Shown here: piece after piece, positions 1 to 4,833 of the stretch
Position numbering within the stretch: the stretch's first letter is position 1
Layout: each line of letters begins with the position of its first letter
DNA from: RFTU01 sp049423145
GTDB lineage: Bacteria; Pseudomonadota; Gammaproteobacteria; Burkholderiales; Burkholderiaceae_C
Direction: 5' to 3'
NCBI GenBank assembly: GCA_049423145.1
Contig: JBMSQF010000081.1
Location: 1 to 8,692 of the forward strand
Length of the DNA: 8,692 nt
Made by a program: the position numbers and the translations under genes
The notes under the pieces: generated by a model
Told to the model about the DNA's origin: nothing
The model's input: only the letters and a program-made list of their open reading frames with translations
Database searches by the model: none

Positions 1-1
1 A

Positions 2-274
2 GCTGCCGAACTCGTCACGGCGGGCGTTCCCGCAGGTGGTCCGGCGGGCCAGGTGCTGCGCATCAACCGCACGGCGGGTTCACAGTGCTGGGCCGGTACG
101 ACGATATCCGTCGGCGAGCAGGCATCGATCGGCCGCCTGCCGTTTGCCGACAACGCCCGCACCATGTCCGTGCGCATGCATGTGCCCCAGGCCGGCATGA
201 GCGTGAAGCTCAAGGTGGAACAGGCGGACAATCCGAATGTCTCGGTCGAGACCGACACCGTGGCCACGGCAGCC
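2..274 (+). other. Beta-rich module of secreted carbohydrate-active type, joined to ValS
   Basis: Translated in the ValS frame, these ~90 codons contain CWAGTTISVG, IGRLPFADNARTMSVRMHVP, AGMSVKLKVEQADNPNVSVE and TDTVATAA. From memory this pattern (WAGTT, then PF-A---MSVR-(Y/W/H)-P-AG--V-LK-E-A-N---VET) matches a repeat module in secreted glycoside hydrolases and other extracellular polysaccharide-acting proteins of Proteobacteria and Bacteroidetes, where it normally continues into a W-(Q/E)-TL-FDF strand. Here it stops just before that strand and continues as ValS. The bases at 260-274 (VATAA) could belong to either partner, so the exact seam cannot be placed better than that. The family assignment is recognition only, with no search done; a sugar-binding role is inference. 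Confidence 0.55.
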
Positions 275-778
275 TATCCCGTGGCCCAATTGGAGCGGGT
301 GGATGCCCAGGCGGATGCTTGGATGGGGCAGTTGAAGGCCGTGGTGGGCGCCTGTCGCTCCCTGCGCAGCGAGATGGGCCTGTCACCCGCGGAGCGCGTA
401 CCGCTGCTGGTGAACGGGGATGCGAACTTCCTGGCGCAAGCGGCGCCGGCGATCCAGGCCCTGGCCAAGCTGTCGGCCGTGGAGCCCCTGCACGAAGAAG
501 CCGCCTTCACCGAAGCCACTCGCAACGCCCCCGTGCAGGTGGTGGGCGATCTGCGATTGGCCCTGAAGGTCGAAGTCGATGTGGCCGCTGAAACCGCACG
601 ACTGGACAAGGAGATCGCGCGCCTCCAAGGCGAGATCGCCAAAGCGCAGGTCAAGCTGGCCAGCGAGAGCTTCGTGGCCCGGGCACCCGCCACGGTGGTG
701 GCGCAGGAGCGTCAGCGCGTATCCGACTTCTCGCAGACCTTGCAACGGGTGCAATCACAACGGGCGCGCCTGGGCTGA
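2..778 (+). CDS. valS: Valyl-tRNA synthetase C-terminal part, fused in frame to a foreign N-terminal segment (5' end outside window)
   Basis: The frame is open from the left edge and ends at TGA 776-778. From about base 272 it is typical ValS: AAYPVAQLERVD, then the end of the anticodon-binding domain (ACRSLRSEMGLSPAERVPL), then the C-terminal coiled-coil arm (EVDVAAETARLDKEIARLQ, SFVARAPATVV) that contacts tRNA-Val. In the family this cytoplasmic enzyme charges tRNA-Val, and the arm is its last ~65 residues. Upstream of base ~260 the protein does not read as ValS: the helical anticodon-binding sequence and the usual EELW region are missing, replaced by a beta-rich secreted-type module (separate entry). 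A protein built this way would lack the anticodon-binding bundle next to the arm, so it should not act as a normal ValS. galU lies 72 bp downstream, a plausible native neighbour. The C-terminal identity is very sure; whether the joint is biological is not. Confidence 0.85.
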   Translation, partial: AAELVTAGVPAGGPAGQVLRINRTAGSQCWAGTTISVGEQASIGRLPFADNARTMSVRMHVPQAGMSVKLKVEQADNPNVSVETDTVATAAYPVAQLERVDAQADAWMGQLKAVVGACRSLRSEMGLSPAERVPLLVNGDANFLAQAAPAIQALAKLSAVEPLHEEAAFTEATRNAPVQVVGDLRLALKVEVDVAAETARLDKEIARLQGEIAKAQVKLASESFVARAPATVVAQERQRVSDFSQTLQRVQSQRARLG

Positions 779-850
779 GGCCCTGGACCACTGGAAAGCA
801 TCCACACAGCGCAAGGCCGCATCTCCCAGGACACACCGCAAGGTTGAGCC

Positions 851-1717
851 ATGCCCATCAAAAAAGCCATCTTCCCTGTTGCTGGACTGGGCACCCGATT
901 CCTGCCAGCCACCAAGGCCCAGCCCAAGGAAATGCTGCCCGTGGTGGACAAGCCGCTGATCCAATACGCCGTGGAAGAGGCGTATGCGGCCGGGGTGCGG
1001 GAAATGATTTTCGTGACGGGCCGCCACAAGCGGCCGATCGAGGACCACTTCGATCTCACCTATGAATTGGAAGTGGCGCTGGAACAGTCCGGCAAGGACG
1101 ACTTGCTGTCGGTGGTGCGCAGTGTCAAACCCGAGGACATGGAGTGCGTGTATGTCAGGCAGTCCCAGGCCCTGGGCCTGGGGCATGCCGTGCTGTGCGG
1201 GCGGCGCCTGATCGGCGACGAGCCCTTTGCGGTGCTGTTGGCCGATGATCTGATGGTGGGCGAACCGCCGATCCTCAAGCAGATGGTGGACCAGTACCAA
1301 GCATGGCGGGCCAGCATTCTGGCGGTCCAGGAAGTGCCGGCCGAGCACACCAGACGCTATGGCATCGTGGCGGGCACGGCGGTCAACGATCGGTTGCTGG
1401 ACGTGAGCCGCATCGTCGAAAAGCCCACCCCCGAAGAGGCCCCGTCCCGCTTGGGCGTGGCCGGGCGTTACATCCTGACGCCGGGGGTGTTCGATGAGAT
1501 CCTGCGGCAGCCCCGCGGCGTGGGCGGCGAGATCCAACTCACCGACGGCATTGCGGGCCTGCTGCGACGCGAGAAGGTGTTCGCTTACCGCTACGCCGGC
1601 AAGCGCTACGACTGCGGCAGCAAGGAAGGCTTCCTGCAGGCCAATGTGGAGTTGGCCCTGAAACACCCCGTGCTGGGGCCGGGGTTCAGGGACTACCTCC
1701 AGGGCCTGGCGCCGTGA
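851..1717 (+). CDS. galU: UTP--glucose-1-phosphate uridylyltransferase
   Basis: Makes UDP-glucose and pyrophosphate from UTP and glucose-1-phosphate in the cytoplasm, feeding LPS, exopolysaccharide and galactose metabolism. The 288-residue length is normal for bacterial GalU. The N-terminal nucleotide-binding signature is present (VAGLGTRFLPATK at 10-22, then PKEMLPVVDKPLIQY at 25-39). Also seen are QALGLGHAVLC (106-116), the metal/nucleotide site LLADD (129-133), VEKPTPEEAPS, GEIQLTDGI, and near the C-terminus YRYAGKRYDCGSKEGFLQAN, all hallmarks of the GalU family. The start at 851 is supported by AAGG at 840-843, seven bases upstream, and by the family start MPIKKAIFPVAG. It lies 72 bp after the ValS stop on the same strand; no clear promoter is visible in the gap, so read-through from valS is possible. 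It converges on the TusA-like gene with 18 bp between stops. Confidence 0.97.
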   Translation: MPIKKAIFPVAGLGTRFLPATKAQPKEMLPVVDKPLIQYAVEEAYAAGVREMIFVTGRHKRPIEDHFDLTYELEVALEQSGKDDLLSVVRSVKPEDMECVYVRQSQALGLGHAVLCGRRLIGDEPFAVLLADDLMVGEPPILKQMVDQYQAWRASILAVQEVPAEHTRRYGIVAGTAVNDRLLDVSRIVEKPTPEEAPSRLGVAGRYILTPGVFDEILRQPRGVGGEIQLTDGIAGLLRREKVFAYRYAGKRYDCGSKEGFLQANVELALKHPVLGPGFRDYLQGLAP

Positions 1718-1738
1718 GCCGGGCGCAGGCCGCGCTCA
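1715..1738. terminator. Hairpin between convergent galU and TusA-like gene, possible bidirectional terminator
   Basis: TGAGC (1715-1719) plus CGG (1720-1722) pair with CCG (1730-1732) plus GCTCA (1734-1738), with one bulged C at 1733 and a 7-base loop: eight GC-rich pairs. The galU stop forms the left foot and the TusA-like stop the right foot. There is no T-run on either strand, so it is not a canonical intrinsic terminator; the role is inferred from position. Confidence 0.3.
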
Positions 1739-1969
1739 GCGCCGCCGCAGGACGATGGTGAACTCGTTGCCGTTGGCCACCTGCTCGAGGAGCTCGTTGC
1801 CGGTCTGCCTGGCAAAGGCCTGAAAGTCCCGCATCGAGCCGGGGTCGGTGGCGATCACCTTCAGGGTCTGGCCGGCCGTCATTTCAGCCAGTGTCTTTTT
1901 GGCTTTGAGGATGGGCAGCGGGCAATTCAGGCCCCGGGTGTCGAGTTCTCGCGTGATGTCCATGGTCAT
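1736..1969 (-). CDS. TusA/SirA-family sulfur-carrier protein
   Basis: A 77-residue protein of the TusA/SirA/YedF family (usual length 70-85). It has the defining N-terminal motif LDTRGLNCPLPILKAKK, in which Cys16 of the CPxP element is the residue that carries persulfide sulfur in TusA. The rest fits the two-layer beta-alpha fold: a TLAEMTAGQTLKVIATDPGS segment, then FARQTGNELLEQ and a final strand. In E. coli TusA passes sulfur from IscS to TusBCDE for tRNA 2-thiouridine; other family members serve molybdenum cofactor or sulfur-oxidation pathways, and sequence alone does not decide which applies. It lies 81 bp downstream of cysM on the same strand, which suits a sulfur-metabolism role. The start could be ATG 1969 or ATG 1963; neither has a clear Shine-Dalgarno. 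I am sure of the family, not of the pathway. Confidence 0.9.
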   Translation of the reverse strand: MTMDITRELDTRGLNCPLPILKAKKTLAEMTAGQTLKVIATDPGSMRDFQAFARQTGNELLEQVANGNEFTIVLRRR

Positions 1970-1990
1970 GCAGATTAGGGGTTTGCCCTT

Positions 1991-1996
1991 ATTTTA
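1991..1996 (-). promoter_or_regulatory. Possible -10 element for the TusA-like gene
   Basis: On the minus strand the hexamer TAAAAT (five of six matches to TATAAT) sits in the most AT-rich patch of the gap, 22 bases before the ATG at 1969. Transcription would begin near 1984 with a short leader. No good -35 hexamer is found 16-18 bases upstream, so this is weak evidence for a separate promoter. Confidence 0.25.
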
Positions 1997-2002
1997 AGAC
2001 GG

Positions 2003-2049
2003 AAGCCCGGCGGCTTGCTGATGCAGTTACGTTGGCGCCCGGCGGCGCC
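2003..2049 (-). terminator. Two tandem hairpins just downstream of cysM
   Basis: On the minus strand, one base after the cysM stop, GGCGCC pairs with GGCGCC around a GCCG loop (2034-2049). A second stem, AAGCC/GGCTT, also has a GCCG loop (2003-2016) and is followed by CCGTCTT. Both stems are perfect. The T-content after the second is poor, so attenuation or 3'-end protection of the cysM message is as likely as termination. Confidence 0.35.
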
Positions 2050-2050
2050 C

Positions 2051-2956
2051 TCAAGCGGGAAAGACGCCGGTGGACAAATAGCGGTCCCCGCGGTCACAGA
2101 CAATGAAGACGATGGTGGCGTGTTCCACCTGCTGCGCGATCTGCAGGGCCACCCAACAGGCCCCGGCGGCGGAAATGCCCGCAAACAGTCCCTCCTCGCG
2201 CGCCATGCGGCGGGCCATCTCCTCGGCGTCGGCTTGGCTGACATAGACGAGTTCGTCGACCCCGGTGGGGTCGTAGATCCGGGGCAAATAGGCCTGCGGC
2301 CACTTGCGGATACCGGGAATGCGAGAGCCCTCGCTGGGCTGAGCCCCGATGATGCGCACGGCCGGGCTTTGCTCCTTGAGGTAGCGGCTCACGCCGGTAA
2401 TGGTGCCGGTGGTCCCCATGGCGCTGACGAAATGCGTGATGCGGCCTTGGGTGTCCCGCCAGATTTCAGGGCCTGTGGTCTCGTAATGGGCTCGCGGGTT
2501 GTCGCCATTGGCAAACTGATCCAGCACCAGGCCCTTGCCCTGGCGCTGCATTTCATCAGCGAGATCCCGCGCGGCCTCCATCCCACCGGCCTTGGACGTG
2601 AGGATGAGTTCGGCCCCGAAGGCCTTCATGGTTTGGGCGCGCTCGATGGACAGGTCTTCCGGCATGATGAGCACCATGCGGTAGCCGCGGATGGCGGCCG
2701 CCATGGCCAAGGCGATGCCGGTGTTGCCTGAGGTCGCCTCGATGAGGGTATCGCCGGGCTTGATGTCCCCGCGCTCCTCGGCACGCGCAATCATGCTGAT
2801 GGCCGGGCGGTCCTTGACCGACCCCGCCGGGTTGTTGCCCTCGAGCTTGCCCAGGATCACATTGCCGCGCGCATCGCAAGCCTGGCGACCGATGCGCTGC
2901 AGGCGGACCAGGGGGGTGGCACCGATGACATCCTCAAGGGTCTTGTAGTCCTTCAT
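2051..2956 (-). CDS. cysM: Cysteine synthase B (O-acetylserine sulfhydrylase B)
   Basis: A PLP enzyme that makes L-cysteine from O-acetylserine and sulfide; in enteric bacteria CysM also uses thiosulfate to give S-sulfocysteine. The 301 residues match the family. Seen are the N-terminal YKTLEDVIGATPLVRL, NNPAGSVKDRPA with the PLP-binding lysine at 48, the substrate/phosphate loop TSGNTG (75-80), FVSAMGTTGTITG for phosphate of PLP, PSEGSRIPGIRKWPQ, EEGLFAGISAAGA, and the C-terminal CDRGDRYLSTGVF typical of CysM rather than CysK. The frame stays open 55 codons further upstream, but the ATG at 2956 is chosen because AGGAG lies 7 bases before it and the protein then begins like its family. It is followed on the same strand by the TusA-like gene. 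Confidence 0.97.
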   Translation of the reverse strand: MKDYKTLEDVIGATPLVRLQRIGRQACDARGNVILGKLEGNNPAGSVKDRPAISMIARAEERGDIKPGDTLIEATSGNTGIALAMAAAIRGYRMVLIMPEDLSIERAQTMKAFGAELILTSKAGGMEAARDLADEMQRQGKGLVLDQFANGDNPRAHYETTGPEIWRDTQGRITHFVSAMGTTGTITGVSRYLKEQSPAVRIIGAQPSEGSRIPGIRKWPQAYLPRIYDPTGVDELVYVSQADAEEMARRMAREEGLFAGISAAGACWVALQIAQQVEHATIVFIVCDRGDRYLSTGVFPA

Positions 2957-2983
2957 GGCTTCTCCTGCTGCGGATTTTCGCAG
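2957..2983 (-). promoter_or_regulatory. cysM ribosome binding site with small leader hairpin
   Basis: On the minus strand the leader reads CTGCG-AAAATC-CGCAG (2983-2968, a five-pair stem), then CAGGAG, then the ATG at 2956. The Shine-Dalgarno AGGAG is strong and fixes the start. The hairpin abuts but does not cover the site; any regulatory role is speculative. Confidence 0.5.
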
Positions 2984-3073
2984 GGCTGCTGAAATCCCGC
3001 CGATTGCACCCCGCGAGGCATCCCCAAGGATGGGCCGCTTGACGTCGCGCAGACGGACCATGGGCCCGCACGG

Positions 3074-3082
3074 TGCCATAAT
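3074..3082 (+). promoter_or_regulatory. Possible extended -10 for the tRNA-Leu gene
   Basis: TGcCATAAT is an extended -10 (TGn plus five of six matches to TATAAT) in an otherwise GC-rich gap. Transcription would start near 3089, giving a ~70-base precursor leader before the tRNA at 3159. No convincing -35 is present 16-18 bases upstream; TTGACG at 3039-3044 is too far (32 bases). The assignment rests on the -10 alone. Confidence 0.3.
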
Positions 3083-3158
3083 CAAGCGCTGAGCGGGATT
3101 CGTTTGTGCCGCAGGCATCAAAAGTTTCTGCGTTCTTGACGGCGCTCACCGCGCCCAT

Positions 3159-3243
3159 GCCCGCGTGACGAAATCGGTAGACGTAGCGGATTCAAAATCC
3201 GCCGCCGCAAGGCGTGCCAGTTCGAGTCTGGCCGCGGGCACCA
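3159..3243 (+). tRNA. tRNA-Leu, anticodon CAA
   Basis: The full class II cloverleaf can be folded by eye. Acceptor GCCCGCG (3159-3165) pairs with CGCGGGC (3233-3239), followed by discriminator A and an encoded CCA (3241-3243). The anticodon stem GCGGA/TCCGC (3186-3190, 3198-3202) closes the loop TTCAAAA with anticodon CAA at 3193-3195, reading UUG codons. The long variable arm CGCC-GCAA-GGCG (3203-3214) and the T arm GCCAG-TTCGAGT-CTGGC (3216-3232) are perfect stems. The long variable arm, the A discriminator and the CAA anticodon together identify leucine. The gene is intact, with no direct repeat of its 3' end in the window that would suggest an integrated element. A rhomboid gene begins 10 bases after the CCA. 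Confidence 0.96.
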
Positions 3244-3253
3244 CACGCTGCAC

Positions 3254-3850
3254 ATGCCACCCATTCCTGCCGTCACCAAAGCTCTGATGCTGCTGTGCGT
3301 GGGCATGTTCTGCGCGCAGATGCTGTTGCCGCCCTGGTTCGAGGCCTTGTTGGCCTTGTGGCCCCCCGGCACCGGCCGTTTCGGGCCTTGGCAACTGTTG
3401 AGCTACGGGATGCTCCACGGTGATACGGTGCACCTGTTCTTCAACATGCTGGGGCTGTGGATGTTCGGCAGCGAGATCGAGCGTCTGTGGGGGGGCAAGC
3501 GATATGGACAGCTGATCGCCGCCAGCGTCGTGTCGGCCGGTCTGGTCCAACTGGGTTGGGCACTGCTGACGAATCATCCCCAGCCGACTGTTGGCGCCTC
3601 GGGTGCACTCTTTGGTCTTTTATTGGCCTTCGGCATGATGTTTCCGAACCGGACCATCATGCCGCTGTTCCCGCCGATCCCCATGAAGGCCAAGGTGTTT
3701 GTGGCGCTCTTCGGGGGTCTGGAGCTGCTCTTTGGCCTTTCCGGCGCTTCCGGTGTGGCCCACTTCGCCCATTTGGGCGGGATGCTGGGTGGATTCCTGA
3801 TGATCCAGTACTGGCGGGGACGCCCTCCGTTCAGTCGGCGGCGCCGCTGA
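3254..3850 (+). CDS. Rhomboid-family intramembrane serine protease
   Basis: A 198-residue polytopic inner-membrane protein of GlpG/rhomboid type, which cleaves substrates inside the membrane with a Ser-His dyad. The key residues are present: His60-x3-Asn64 in HLFFN (oxyanion side), GASGALFG with nucleophile Ser116, and AHFAHLGG, where His170 aligns with the GlpG catalytic histidine. Around these lie hydrophobic helices at about 8-25, 58-72, 86-105, 112-130, 147-163 and 168-185, giving a six-helix core without the extra N-terminal cytosolic domain of E. coli GlpG. The tail is basic (FSRRRR). ATG 3254 has no Shine-Dalgarno and follows the tRNA by 10 bases, so it may depend on the tRNA promoter. 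Its last 20 bases overlap the convergent SDR gene. The substrate is unknown. Confidence 0.93.
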   Translation: MPPIPAVTKALMLLCVGMFCAQMLLPPWFEALLALWPPGTGRFGPWQLLSYGMLHGDTVHLFFNMLGLWMFGSEIERLWGGKRYGQLIAASVVSAGLVQLGWALLTNHPQPTVGASGALFGLLLAFGMMFPNRTIMPLFPPIPMKAKVFVALFGGLELLFGLSGASGVAHFAHLGGMLGGFLMIQYWRGRPPFSRRRR

Positions 3851-4796
3851 TCGCATCCTCGACTGTCGGGTAGTGCAAGCGCACGCCGAGCTCGTTCTTC
3901 ATGCGTTGGCTGCACAGGCGGCGGGATTCAGCCCAGAACGAGAGCTGCATCGGGGAGAGTTGTTGACGGGCTTGGGCCCAGGTCAAGCGTGGCGGGCGTG
4001 GTAAGCCGCAGCGATCGGCGATCCGATCGTAGTGGTCGCCGGTTCGCAATTGCCCGTCATCGCCCGTGTTGTACACGCGCTGGGCAGCGCCACGCCACAA
4101 GGCCGCGCAGACGATGCGGGCCAGATCATCGGCATGGATGTGGTTGGTGTAGCCATCGGCCTCAGGGACCAGGGAGGGGCTGCCGCGCCGCACGCGGTCG
4201 CGCGGGTCACCGCCTTCTCGGTCGAAGGCATAGATGCCGGGCACGCGCAGCAGCGAAGCGCAGGTTCCCGTTCGCCGCGCCCATCGCCGGATCCGCTGCT
4301 CCGCGTCGACTCGGCGCTGCGCACGGTCGGTTTGCGGATTGACAGGGCGGGTTTCACTGACCGATTGGCCTTGGCAGTCGCCGTACACACCTGTGGTACT
4401 CATGTAAACCAAGCGCAGGGGTGAGGAACGCCGCGAAAGCGCCTGCAGCAGGTGGGCGGTGCGCGGGTCGCGACGGCCCTGCAGCGGCGGTGGCGCCAAG
4501 TGCAGCACAGCGTCCGCGAGACCAGCCAGACGGCCGAGGGTGGCGGGATCATCCAGATTGCCCACCAGCGGAACGGCGCCGGCAGCGCGCAATTCGGCCA
4601 CCCGGCTCGAATCCGAGGTCAGGGCCAGGATGCGCCAACCGCGCCCTGGGGGCGCGGGCGACGGCCGCACCGGGGCCCCTGCAGGGCCCGATGGGGTCTT
4701 GCGGACAGGTGACGCGCCGGGGGCCCGCAGTGACCTGATCACCCGCAGGCCGACATCGCCACAGCCCACGATCAGCAGGGTTGGTTGCCGCCTCAT
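3831..4796 (-). CDS. Atypical SDR-family NAD(P)-binding protein (epimerase/dehydratase-like, YeeZ type)
   Basis: A 321-residue Rossmann-fold protein. It starts with TLLIVGCGDVGLRV, whose GxGxxG loop (11-16) binds the dinucleotide. It continues through LVGNLDDPATLGRL, AVLHLAPPP, MSTTGVYGD (132-140), LLRVPGIYAFDR, HIHADDLARIV and VYNTGDDGQL, the layout of extended SDRs such as nucleotide-sugar epimerases. Tyr138 occupies the usual active-site tyrosine place, but the residue four further on is Gln, not the catalytic Lys. It therefore resembles the atypical subgroup that includes E. coli YeeZ, whose substrate is unknown to me. A proline/glycine-rich stretch at residues 25-52 sits between the first helix and second strand and is not usual in the family. 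ATG 4796 is chosen because it precedes the Rossmann strand by four residues; an ATG at 4853 would run into the divergent reductase. No Shine-Dalgarno is clear. Confidence 0.85.
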   Translation of the reverse strand: MRRQPTLLIVGCGDVGLRVIRSLRAPGASPVRKTPSGPAGAPVRPSPAPPGRGWRILALTSDSSRVAELRAAGAVPLVGNLDDPATLGRLAGLADAVLHLAPPPLQGRRDPRTAHLLQALSRRSSPLRLVYMSTTGVYGDCQGQSVSETRPVNPQTDRAQRRVDAEQRIRRWARRTGTCASLLRVPGIYAFDREGGDPRDRVRRGSPSLVPEADGYTNHIHADDLARIVCAALWRGAAQRVYNTGDDGQLRTGDHYDRIADRCGLPRPPRLTWAQARQQLSPMQLSFWAESRRLCSQRMKNELGVRLHYPTVEDAISGAAD

Positions 4797-4833
4797 GGGC
4801 GCGATGATGGCACGGCACGGCACAATTCCGCCG

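Noticed and set aside
755..1666. 303-residue minus-strand frame opposite galU
   Set aside because: It is the antisense shadow of galU; it is His/Gln/Leu-rich with no recognisable domain and no ribosome site.
2957..3121. 55-codon N-terminal extension of cysM
   Set aside because: The frame is open, but the ATG at 2956 has a strong AGGAG and gives the normal CysM N-terminus; the extension has no family likeness.
3136..3141. TTGACG as a -35 for the tRNA gene
   Set aside because: A -10 at normal spacing would fall inside the tRNA itself, and the bases there are GC-rich, so it cannot drive the mature tRNA.
3159..3243. tRNA-Leu as an attachment site for an integrated element
   Set aside because: No integrase gene, no second copy of the tRNA 3' end, and flanking genes look like ordinary chromosome.
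4459..4833. 125-codon N-terminal extension of the 2Fe-2S reductase
   Set aside because: It is antisense to the SDR gene, Arg/Pro/Ala-rich, and the ferredoxin domain begins right at ATG 4834.
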